DNA of 64,000 nucleotides from Komagataeibacter medellinensis NBRC 3288 (GTDB lineage: Bacteria; Pseudomonadota; Alphaproteobacteria; Acetobacterales; Acetobacteraceae), in the NCBI RefSeq assembly GCF_000182745.2, contig NC_016027.1, positions 499,001-563,000 of the forward strand. The letters are read 5' to 3'. How positions within the stretch are numbered: position 1 is the first letter of the stretch; each line of letters starts with the position of its first letter. Made by a program: the position numbers and the translations under genes. The notes below the pieces were generated by a model. That model searched no databases, was not told the DNA's origin, and worked only from the letters and a program-made list of their open reading frames with translations. Of this stretch, positions 55,236 to 62,901 are shown piece after piece.

Positions 55236-55868
55236 ATGACCGACATCACGCCCGCCACCACGGGCACGACCACCGGCACCGTAACGGCCGCCACTGCGGG
55301 CATGGGAACTACGGCAACAGACCCGGACACAACGGATACGGGCATGACCGGCACAAACGCCACAGGTGCACCAACAGGCGGCACCACAGCCATGACAGAC
55401 ACGAACAGCGCGGATATGGCTACAGGGAATGACGTGGCGCCAGTCCCTTGTGCCAGCGTCGCACAGCCTCCCACCGCCGCCACCATGACCGACACGCCGC
55501 TGGTGGATGCCGAACTGGCACAGGCGCGGCGCTACATGGGCTATCCCGCGCTGGGCGGGCAGGACAGTGGCATGCAGTCGTGGCGGTTTTTCCGCGTTTA
55601 TGGCTTCAATGAATGGCGGCTGCGCAACCTTGCCCCCACCGAATGCGCGCAGGCCCGCGCCTTTGTGGCCCAGTGCCAGATGCTGGAGGGCGCGATCATG
55701 GCGGCAACTGGCAACCTTGATACCGACAGGGCTGCGGTCTGGACCCGCAACCGCACGGAAGTAACCGACCGGTTCACGCTGTACACACGCTGGCGGGTGC
55801 AGCTATGCAACTTCCTGGGCGTGCCGCCGGGGCCGGGACTGCGCGGGGCGGGGGAGATCATCATCTGA
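55236..55868 (+). CDS. Head-tail connector-like protein with Thr-rich N-terminus
   Basis: The 210-residue product has an 80-residue Thr/Gly/Ala-rich N-terminal region, then a helical domain (LVDAELAQARRYMGYPALGG, WRLRNLAPTECAQARAFVAQC). A later in-frame ATG (55485) would yield just the domain. The stop overlaps the next start (TGATG). Confidence 0.55.
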   Translation: MTDITPATTGTTTGTVTAATAGMGTTATDPDTTDTGMTGTNATGAPTGGTTAMTDTNSADMATGNDVAPVPCASVAQPPTAATMTDTPLVDAELAQARRYMGYPALGGQDSGMQSWRFFRVYGFNEWRLRNLAPTECAQARAFVAQCQMLEGAIMAATGNLDTDRAAVWTRNRTEVTDRFTLYTRWRVQLCNFLGVPPGPGLRGAGEIII

Positions 55869-56518
55869 TGGACCAGCCCACCCTGTGCCACCTGGCGGCA
55901 AGGGGCTTTGCCCGTGCCGCTACCCGTATTGGCGCGCCCGCCACGCAATACCGCCCCACCGCGCCCGCCAGTCCGTGTGCCACACCGCATGCACGGGTCA
56001 TGGCGGCCTTCAATAACGACCGCGCCTTCGGCTTTGTCGGGCCTGCATTGTGGGATGTGCCCTTCGTCTTTGCTCTGCTGGACACGACGGATGTGCGGGC
56101 AGGCGATATTGTGGTGTGCGGGACCGAGACCTACTTCATTGCCCGTGCCGAGCCGTTCCGTCCACCTTTATGCGTGCTGTGCAATGCGGTGGTGAATATC
56201 AGCACGACATTGCCGGTGGCGGCGGATGTGGCTGCTCCGGGCGGATATGCCACATCGGGCGATGTGTCGGCCCAGGCCACCATTGCCACTGGCTGGCCTG
56301 CCATGATCCGCCCTGGCAGCGGGGCAGGGGTGCCGGGGCCGGTGCAGCCGGGCAGCATCCATACGGGCGGGTACGAAATGTTCCTGCCCGCCATTCCCAC
56401 CGTAACCGTGCAACCCGCCATGTGGGCTGATGACGGGGCGGGCAGCCGCTACACCATTGGCGCGGCGCGTGCCAGCCCATGGGGCGTGCGCTGCCAGTTG
56501 GGGCGCCAGCAGATATAG
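55868..56518 (+). CDS. Phage head-completion or tail-connector protein
   Basis: The 216-residue protein has no strict motif but a beta-rich composition and lies in the connector region. The start overlaps the stop of the preceding gene. Phrases DRAFGFVGPALWDVPFVFALLDTTDVRAGDIVV and SRYTIGAARASPWGVRCQLGRQQI suggest a conserved phage structural fold. Confidence 0.5.
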   Translation: MDQPTLCHLAARGFARAATRIGAPATQYRPTAPASPCATPHARVMAAFNNDRAFGFVGPALWDVPFVFALLDTTDVRAGDIVVCGTETYFIARAEPFRPPLCVLCNAVVNISTTLPVAADVAAPGGYATSGDVSAQATIATGWPAMIRPGSGAGVPGPVQPGSIHTGGYEMFLPAIPTVTVQPAMWADDGAGSRYTIGAARASPWGVRCQLGRQQI

Positions 56519-56520
56519 CA

Positions 56521-56609
56521 AGGAAGTTTCTGGTAAAACTTTTTTCAAAAATCTTCAAGAAAAGCCGCCTTTTTTCAAGAAGGCGGCACCCAAAAACTTC
56601 TGTTCCTTT
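56521..56609. repeat. Family 1 palindromic repeat, copy at 56.5 kb
   Basis: AAGTTTCTGGT (56524-56534) and ACCCAAAAACTTC (56588-56600) are the arms. The inner part contains GCCGCCTTTTTTCAAGAAGGCGG. Confidence 0.7.
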
Positions 56610-56654
56610 CTGAATACTTTCCTGCCGGGCAATCAGCACGGGAATACGACCAGC

Positions 56655-57515
56655 ATGGCTGATATTTCTACAATCTCCACTACCATCGCAACGGCGTTGG
56701 CAGCCGCCCTGTGCCCCGATGGCACCGCCAGCGGGGCCGTGACCGGGCGGCCGCTCATCATCCGCCGGGGCGGGCTGACACAGGCCGATCTGGGGGATGC
56801 GGCACATACGCTCCAGCAGGGCTGCGATTTCATTGGCATTGTCGACCTGCCCGAAAGCTGGACCCGGCTGGATGAACCTCTCGGCCGCCCATGGCGGGCG
56901 AACAACCAGACCCCCGCCACCGTCAGCATAAGTGTAACCGGCACCACCGCCACCATATCAGTTACGGGCAGTGCCATGCCAACGGGCACGGTGGGCCTGC
57001 GCATAGGCGGCCTGCCGGGGGTGAATGGCACGGCGTGTAGCCTGCATGTGGCAATGCCGGGCGATACGGCAGCGGACATTGCGGCCATGCTGGCGGCCAG
57101 CCTGCCCGGCGCCGTAGCCACGGGCGCCAGCCTGACACTGCCTGCGGGCTGCACCGCGCAGGCCATCAACGCGGGCACGCAGGCAGCACGCTGTGTTGCG
57201 CGCAGGCAGAGCCAGATGTTTGTCATCACTGCATGGTCGGCCCTACCTGCCGCGCGTGACGTGCTGGGCCAGGCGATCAGTGACGCGCTGGCCCTGACCG
57301 ACTGGCTGACGGACGAAAACGGCTCCACCTTCCGCATCGAGGCCCGCGCCGCCACCAATGACGATACCGCCATGAACCGGGGCCTGTTTTCACGCCCCGC
57401 GCGCTACCTCGTCACATTCGATACCGACCTGACCCGCACCACACCTGTCATGCTGGCGGGCGGCGTGGGGGTCGGTCCTACGGTCGTGACGGGTGACGTA
57501 CTGCTTGACCAATAA
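56655..57515 (+). CDS. Phage structural protein (tail-terminator region)
   Basis: The 286-residue protein contains a Thr/Val/Gly-rich beta segment (VSISVTGTTATISVTGSAMPTGTVGLRIGGLPG) like an Ig or spore-coat-type domain, and an end VTFDTDLTRTTPVMLAGGVGVGP. The gene precedes the sheath gene, where tail-completion proteins normally lie. No named family. Confidence 0.5.
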   Translation: MADISTISTTIATALAAALCPDGTASGAVTGRPLIIRRGGLTQADLGDAAHTLQQGCDFIGIVDLPESWTRLDEPLGRPWRANNQTPATVSISVTGTTATISVTGSAMPTGTVGLRIGGLPGVNGTACSLHVAMPGDTAADIAAMLAASLPGAVATGASLTLPAGCTAQAINAGTQAARCVARRQSQMFVITAWSALPAARDVLGQAISDALALTDWLTDENGSTFRIEARAATNDDTAMNRGLFSRPARYLVTFDTDLTRTTPVMLAGGVGVGPTVVTGDVLLDQ

Positions 57516-57689
57516 AAGCGGGACTGACCGTCTGCCGCCGCCCTTGGGCAAGGGCAACAGGTGCCGCATGTCCCACGATAGCAGCCCTGGCGGAAACATT
57601 CCCACGGCTGCGGGATGTCTTGCGCCCGGCTTTCACCCCACCCGTTTCGCTCACCACGCGCATCCGCGCCTTCAGGGAAAGAAACCCGC

Positions 57690-59171
57690 ATGACCATCTA
57701 CCAGTCCGGCCAGATCAACACCAACAGCCTGAACGTGCCCGACCTGTATGTGCAGGTCCTCAAACCGCAGAACATTGCGCTCAATGATGTCTCCACCGGG
57801 CGCATCGGTCTGGTGGGCACCGCCACATGGGGGCCGGTGGGCACGCCGGTCATTGTGGGGAGCATGGGGGACTGCCTGTCCGCCTTCGGCCCCAAGCAGG
57901 CGCTGGCCAGCGATATCGGCACCGCCGTCAACATCGCCATCATGCAGGGCGCATCGGATTTCCGCTGCGTGCGCGTAAGTGATGGTACCGACGCCGCCGC
58001 CACCGGCACGCTCGATGGCGTGAGCCTGACCGCGATGCACACCGGCAGCGCGGGCAATGCGCTTAGCGCCACGCTGGTGGCCGATCCCATTATCACCACG
58101 CATTACACCCTGAGCATAAGCCACGCCACGCTGGGCAGCCGTAGCTACCGGGGGACCACGTGGGCGGTGCTGGCAACGGCGGTAGCGGCGGACAGCATGG
58201 CGCTGGTGCGCATCGGCCTGCCATCCACCGTGCCCGCCCTTGCCGCAGGCTCGGTCACGCTGGCGGGCGGGGCGGATGGCGCGGCACCGACCACGGCGGC
58301 CTTCCTCGGCACCGATGGCGCAACCCGCACCGGGCTGTACGCCCTGCGCGGACAGGGCTGTGCGCTGGGTATACTGGCGGGTGTGAGTGACAGCACGAGC
58401 TGGACCACGCAGGCCGCGTTCGGCCTGGGGGAAGGAGTGTACATGATCGCCTGCGGCCCGGCGGGCGATGGTATCGCCAGTGCCGTGGCCGCCAAGGCCG
58501 CAGCCGGGCTGGACAGCTACGCCGTCAAGCTGATGTTTGGCGACTGGCTATGGTGGAATGACGACACCAACGGCACCATGCTGGTCCCGCCGCAGGCGTT
58601 TGTGGCCGGACTGCTGGGCGGGCTTTCGCCCGAGCGCTCGAGCCTGAACAAGGAACTGTATGGCGCCATTGGCAGCCAGAAGGCGGGGCTTGTCTCGGGT
58701 GGTACGAGCCAGACCTATTCCACCGCCGAGCTTTCGGCCCTGTTTGCCGCCGGTATCGACGTAATCTGCAATCCCGCTCCCGGCGGCAGCTATTGGGCGG
58801 TGCGCGGCGGCATCAGCACCTCCAGCGACGGGGTGAGTGATGATGACAGCTATACCCGCCTGACCAACTACCTTGCCGAGACCCTGAACGCGGGCATGGG
58901 CGCCTTTGTGGGCGAGGTCATCAGCGCCACGCTGTTTGGTGATATCCGCGCCGTGCTGCTGGGCACGCTGTCCAACATGGCGGCCAGCGGCATCCTGGCC
59001 AGCGCATCATGGGCGGTGGTGTGCGATGCCACCAACAACCCGCAGGCCGAAACCGCCCTGGGCTACGTACGCGCCGATGTGCAGGTGCGCTACCAGGGCA
59101 TCAACCGCTTCTTTGTCGTCAACCTGCAAGGTGGGGCAAGTGTTACGCTGGCCGCCGCTACCGCGGGCTGA
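57690..59171 (+). CDS. Contractile tail sheath protein
   Basis: The 493-residue protein matches myovirus sheaths: GRIGLVGTATWGPVGTPVIVGSMGDCLSAFG at the N-terminus (sheath domain I) and at the C-terminus DDSYTRLTNYLAETLNAGMGAFVGEVISATLFGDIRAVLLGTLSNMAASGIL. The ATG at 57690 has GGGAAAG upstream. Contraction drives the tail tube through the host envelope. Confidence 0.85.
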   Translation: MTIYQSGQINTNSLNVPDLYVQVLKPQNIALNDVSTGRIGLVGTATWGPVGTPVIVGSMGDCLSAFGPKQALASDIGTAVNIAIMQGASDFRCVRVSDGTDAAATGTLDGVSLTAMHTGSAGNALSATLVADPIITTHYTLSISHATLGSRSYRGTTWAVLATAVAADSMALVRIGLPSTVPALAAGSVTLAGGADGAAPTTAAFLGTDGATRTGLYALRGQGCALGILAGVSDSTSWTTQAAFGLGEGVYMIACGPAGDGIASAVAAKAAAGLDSYAVKLMFGDWLWWNDDTNGTMLVPPQAFVAGLLGGLSPERSSLNKELYGAIGSQKAGLVSGGTSQTYSTAELSALFAAGIDVICNPAPGGSYWAVRGGISTSSDGVSDDDSYTRLTNYLAETLNAGMGAFVGEVISATLFGDIRAVLLGTLSNMAASGILASASWAVVCDATNNPQAETALGYVRADVQVRYQGINRFFVVNLQGGASVTLAAATAG

Positions 59172-59188
59172 CCACCCCGCCATTACGG

Positions 59189-59215
59189 GCCGCCCACGCT
59201 GGCGGCTCCTTGTTT
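59189..59215 (+). terminator. Hairpin between sheath and tube genes
   Basis: GCCGCC-CACGCT-GGCGGC followed by CCTTGTTTTT. It might be a terminator or an mRNA-processing hairpin. Confidence 0.5.
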
Positions 59216-59238
59216 TTCCAGTTCCCATGGAGCGATGA

Positions 59239-59670
59239 ATGTCTACCAAACCCTTCAATATCGGCCGCGACTGCCGCGTGGTGCTGGTTTATGACGGCAG
59301 CCGCATCGACCTGCCCACGGTTACCGGCTTCAACGCCCAGCAGCGCACGCACCAGCTGACCTCTAACCCGCTCAATGACATGCCGCTGTTCTACGACGTG
59401 CCGGGCGGCTGGGGCGGACAGTTCACCTTCCAGCGTGACAGCGCGGGGGCGGATGACCTGTTTGCCGCGATTGAAAGCGGCTTCTGGTCGGCGGGCACGG
59501 TGGTGCTGGGCAGCATCTACCAGTACGTGAGCGAATGCGATGGCACGCTCAGCACGTATGAGTTCATCGGTGCGTCCCTGCAACTGTCCGATGCCGGGCG
59601 CTACCAGTCCGAAATGCTGGTGACGCAGACCATCACGTTCAGCGCGCGCGCGCGCAACCGCGTATCGTAA
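59239..59670 (+). CDS. Tail tube protein
   Basis: The 143-residue protein directly follows the sheath gene, with GGAG at 59229-59232. Size, a beta-rich sequence (CRVVLVYDGSRIDLPTVTGFNAQQ, GGQFTFQRDSAGADDLFAAIE) and position match tail tube proteins of myophages. Confidence 0.75.
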   Translation: MSTKPFNIGRDCRVVLVYDGSRIDLPTVTGFNAQQRTHQLTSNPLNDMPLFYDVPGGWGGQFTFQRDSAGADDLFAAIESGFWSAGTVVLGSIYQYVSECDGTLSTYEFIGASLQLSDAGRYQSEMLVTQTITFSARARNRVS

Positions 59671-59682
59671 GCAGGGGCGCAC

Positions 59683-59994
59683 ATGACGGAACACACGGTA
59701 AAGACCAGCGATGGCCGCACGCTCACATGGCGCGAGCGGGGGCCGGGCGATGTGCTGACCCTGCTGGAATTCGGCCCCGCCAGCCCAACTGAGGCATGGA
59801 TGGAATACGCGCTGATGGTCAGTTCGGTCGAAGCGGTTGACGGCGTGCCCGTGATTCGCCCCGCCTCGCGCATCCAGCTTGAGCAGTTGGCCAACAAGAT
59901 CGGCAATGCCGGGATGATGGCGCTGTCAGACGCCATGTTCGGCACGGATGGGACCGAGGCGGCGCAGGCCGGGGAGGTGGCGGCAAAAAACTGA
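59683..59994 (+). CDS. Tail assembly chaperone, unshifted product
   Basis: The 103-residue protein resembles phage tail assembly chaperones (GRTLTWRERGPGDVLTLLEFGPASPTEAWMEYALM, IQLEQLANKIGNAGMMALSDAMF). It ends just past a slippery site, so a longer fusion product is expected (listed separately). Confidence 0.78.
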   Translation: MTEHTVKTSDGRTLTWRERGPGDVLTLLEFGPASPTEAWMEYALMVSSVEAVDGVPVIRPASRIQLEQLANKIGNAGMMALSDAMFGTDGTEAAQAGEVAAKN

Positions 59995-60167
59995 GCCGGC
60001 ACCCCGTGGTGATCGAGGTTGCGGCCCTGGTTGCGAACGGGGTGCCGTGGAATGTGGCCATGGACATGCCGCGCGTGCGGCGCATGGCCTTTCTGGTGGC
60101 TTTTGGGGAGCTTGCGGGCGGGCGATATGACTGGAATGCGCGACAATGGGAAGACCCTGATGGCTGA
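59683..60167 (+). CDS. Tail assembly chaperone, -1 frameshift fusion product
   Basis: At A-AAA-AAC (59985-59991) ribosomes may slip back one base. The -1 frame then continues LSRHPVVIEVAALVANGV...YDWNARQWEDPDG for 58 residues to a TGA at 60165-60167, giving 161 residues. This is the classic arrangement of phage G/GT chaperones, where the long form binds the tape measure. The stop overlaps the next ATG (60160). Confidence 0.8.
59985..60047 (+). promoter_or_regulatory. -1 programmed ribosomal frameshift signal
   Basis: The slippery heptamer AAAAAAC (59985-59991) is followed after five bases by a perfect 11-bp stem, CGGCACCCCGT (59997-60007) with ACGGGGTGCCG (60037-60047), and a 29-base loop. 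The zero-frame stop TGA lies directly after the heptamer. Confidence 0.85.
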
Positions 60168-61629
60168 ACACTACCGGGCCGCGATACGTCTGGCCACCCG
60201 GTCGGGTGCCGGGGGCGGTGTGGGCCTGCGCCCGCGCGGCGGGCAAATGCTGCCGGCCGTGACCGCCGTAACGCAGCCATTGCGCGCGCGGGACCGGATG
60301 GTCGCCATACCAGCCTACCGCCCGCGCCCGCCTGCCGGGGCTACACCCCCGATGGCGGCCCTCCCGGAAAACGCCCTTCCAAGGACGGCTTCCCCGACGG
60401 GTGCCTTCTCAAGAGACATTCATCCGGGGGGCATCCCGTCCATACCCCCGCCCGTGGTCCCGCCACGCGGGCGCAGCACTGCGGCCAGCAGGGGCAGGGC
60501 AGGGCCGGATGCCCCCTGGCAGGGTACCCCACGCCTACCGGTCGCGCAGAGGGGGGGCAGGCCCCGCTCCCTGCCATCGGGGCGCATGGGGGCGGGCGGG
60601 CAAGATCGGGCTGCCACCGGGGGCCTGTCCATGCCGGGTGGGCCTGCTGTGGTCCTGCCCGCCATGCGTGCGCCGCCCCTGCGCCCACCCGTTCTGCCAC
60701 CACCCGTGCGGCCCCCATCCATCACGCCCGCCCCTGCCATGGCACCATCCACTCCCATCGTACCCGTGGTCACAGCAGCCATAGCCGTTCGGGCCATGCC
60801 ACAACCCACCCGCCCGTACCCGCTGGCGGCGGCCCGAACCACGGCCCGCACCGTGCCACCGGTTACGCGCGGCAGCCGATTAGCGGGCGGGGCAACGGGC
60901 AGGGTAGCAAGGCGGAGTGCGCGCCCGGTAACGGCCCCACCGGCCGCAACACCACTGCCGCCGGGCGGGTGGACGCAAGAAGGGCCGGCTGCCTTCATCC
61001 CGCCCGCCGGGCCACCCGTAGCCCCGGTATGGCCACTGGTCAGGCCGGGCAGGGATGTGCCCTCCCGGTCCGGTCCGTCCGGTCCTCTGGCCACCCCGGT
61101 CGGGATGGCGGCCATGCCCCCCGGCATCCTGCCCCGTGCAACGGGTGCGCGTGCGGTCATGGCGTGGATGCCGCATGCCGGGGGTAATGCCCCTTCCGCG
61201 CAGGATTCCACCCTGCCAGCACATCGGGCACCATTGCCCGAAACCACGCGGCCCGGTGCCATTACACCGCCACGAACCCGGCCTTGCACACCGGGTATGC
61301 CCACAGCGGGGCGTGCGCGCGCGGACCGCACGCCCATACAGCCATTCGTGCCGCAACGCGGGGCAGGGCAGACGGGGCGACAGCAGGCGGACAGGCCACC
61401 ATTCATCAGCCCCCGGCCGCCGGGCGGGGGGCAGGCAGCCGCTGTCGCCCCGCAGGCTGGCGGGCCGGTCATACAGGTCACGATCCCGCTTACGCTGGAC
61501 CACCATATTCTGGGTCAGGCCATGGCGCGGATCGATACCAGCCGCGCGCTGCATGAACACCGCGCCACCGGCACGGCACCCGATGGCCTGCGCCACACGC
61601 AGCTTCCCGGCCGCTCCATCGGGGCCTGA
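60160..61629 (+). CDS. Proline-rich protein in the tape-measure position
   Basis: The 489-residue protein starts MAEHYRAAIRLATRSGAGGG and is dominated by Pro, Ala, Arg, Gly and Thr without coiled coil or membrane helices. Only the last 55 residues look folded (GGPVIQVTIPLTLDHHILGQAMARIDTS). Its place after the chaperone and before baseplate genes is that of the tape-measure gene, but the sequence is atypical. It may be an altered or intrinsically disordered tape measure. Overlap with the frameshift stop supports the start. Confidence 0.55.
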   Translation: MAEHYRAAIRLATRSGAGGGVGLRPRGGQMLPAVTAVTQPLRARDRMVAIPAYRPRPPAGATPPMAALPENALPRTASPTGAFSRDIHPGGIPSIPPPVVPPRGRSTAASRGRAGPDAPWQGTPRLPVAQRGGRPRSLPSGRMGAGGQDRAATGGLSMPGGPAVVLPAMRAPPLRPPVLPPPVRPPSITPAPAMAPSTPIVPVVTAAIAVRAMPQPTRPYPLAAARTTARTVPPVTRGSRLAGGATGRVARRSARPVTAPPAATPLPPGGWTQEGPAAFIPPAGPPVAPVWPLVRPGRDVPSRSGPSGPLATPVGMAAMPPGILPRATGARAVMAWMPHAGGNAPSAQDSTLPAHRAPLPETTRPGAITPPRTRPCTPGMPTAGRARADRTPIQPFVPQRGAGQTGRQQADRPPFISPRPPGGGQAAAVAPQAGGPVIQVTIPLTLDHHILGQAMARIDTSRALHEHRATGTAPDGLRHTQLPGRSIGA

Positions 61630-61759
61630 GCCGGGCTGGCCATGCCAGTCATCACGCCATAGCGGCACGCACGGGCCACGCCCCATTCCCGCCTGCCGCC
61701 CTGTCGGGCAGGGCAGGCGGGGACGGGGCCGGTTTTCCTCAACCACGGCGGAAACACGC

Positions 61760-62680
61760 ATGTCCCTTACACTCATGAATGCCCAGACCGCCATCGGTGC
61801 GATCGGGCGGCTGTGGGCATCCGCCCCCGTGACAATCGGCGCGCTGACGCTGACCGGCATGGAAGTGCCGCGCCTGATCCGCGATGGCGGCACCCAGCAG
61901 GTAGCCATCCACCGCCTGCCCGGTGGTGGCCGTATTATAGACGCCGTGGGCAACGACCCCGACCGGCTGGAACTGGAGGGCACCTTTGTCGGCCCCACGG
62001 CGCTTGCGCGCGCGCGTGCCCTCAAGCAGATGCGGGTGGCGGGCGCACCCGTGGCCTTCAGCGGGGCCGGGCTTTCGCTTATGGTGCGGATTGTCCAGTA
62101 TTCCTACGATTACCAGCAAAAGGGCATCGTCATCCCCTACCGGCTGGTGCTGGAGCAGCCTAACCAGACCGCCACCAGTGGAGCAGGCACGTCCACGCTG
62201 TCAGCACTCGTGGGGGCCGATGGTGCTTCCGCCCTGTCGGGCGTAAGCGGTGCACTAGCCAATGTCGCCACCATTGCGGGCAATATCGGGGGCCAGCTTG
62301 CCACCGTGGCAGGACAGGTTACTCCCATTGCCGACATGGCGGGGGCGGGCGGGGTGTTTGCGGGCGTGCAGGACAACCTTGCGGTGGTCGGTGGCCTGTC
62401 CGGGGCGGGGGTTAACCTTGCATCCCTGCCGCAGGGCGCGACAGGCCTGCTTTCCGGGCTGGAAGCATCTGGCACGGGGCTGGGCACTGCCATCAGCCAG
62501 ACCGGTGCGAACCTTGAAGGCATCGACCTGACCAATACGGCCAGCCTGTCCACCCTGACCCAGAACGCACAGTTGCACAGCACATCCGTTACATCGGGCG
62601 CGCTGGTTAACCGGGCTTATGCCAACACACTTACCGCCACCAGCGCAACACAGAACGGCCCGCTGGTTACGGCGCAATAA
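61760..62680 (+). CDS. Phage baseplate/tail protein
   Basis: The 306-residue protein contains APVTIGALTLTGMEVPRLIRDGGTQQVAIHRLPGGGRIIDAVG and RIVQYSYDYQQKGIVIPYRLVLEQPN, like the baseplate/DNA-circularisation-type proteins of Mu- and P2-like phages. The C-terminal half is Ala/Gly/Thr-rich and low in complexity. Confidence 0.6.
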   Translation: MSLTLMNAQTAIGAIGRLWASAPVTIGALTLTGMEVPRLIRDGGTQQVAIHRLPGGGRIIDAVGNDPDRLELEGTFVGPTALARARALKQMRVAGAPVAFSGAGLSLMVRIVQYSYDYQQKGIVIPYRLVLEQPNQTATSGAGTSTLSALVGADGASALSGVSGALANVATIAGNIGGQLATVAGQVTPIADMAGAGGVFAGVQDNLAVVGGLSGAGVNLASLPQGATGLLSGLEASGTGLGTAISQTGANLEGIDLTNTASLSTLTQNAQLHSTSVTSGALVNRAYANTLTATSATQNGPLVTAQ

Positions 62681-62691
62681 AGGGGGCATGC

Positions 62692-62901
62692 ATGACAACC
62701 ACGATCAGGGTCACGGCAGCGGACGGTACGCTCTACCACGTGGCCGCAACATGGCTGGGTGATGCCACGCAGTGGTGGCGCATCGCGCTGCTCAACAATC
62801 TGGATGACCCCGACCTGTCTGGCCTTTGCGCCCCCGTGCCACTGGTGCTGCCCGCACCGGACGGCACACAGGGCAGCGGCGTGCCGGGGGTGGATGCATG
62901 A
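62692..62901 (+). CDS. Tail protein X-like
   Basis: The 69-residue protein has RVTAADGTLYHVAATWLGDATQWWRIALLNNL, a LysM-like segment as in P2 gpX proteins of the tail tip. The stop overlaps the next start (ATGA at 62898). Confidence 0.7.
   Translation: MTTTIRVTAADGTLYHVAATWLGDATQWWRIALLNNLDDPDLSGLCAPVPLVLPAPDGTQGSGVPGVDA

Noticed and set aside
60420-61481. 353-residue minus-strand frame
   Set aside because: Shadow of the Pro-rich protein; no ribosome-binding site or domain, and opposite to the late operon.
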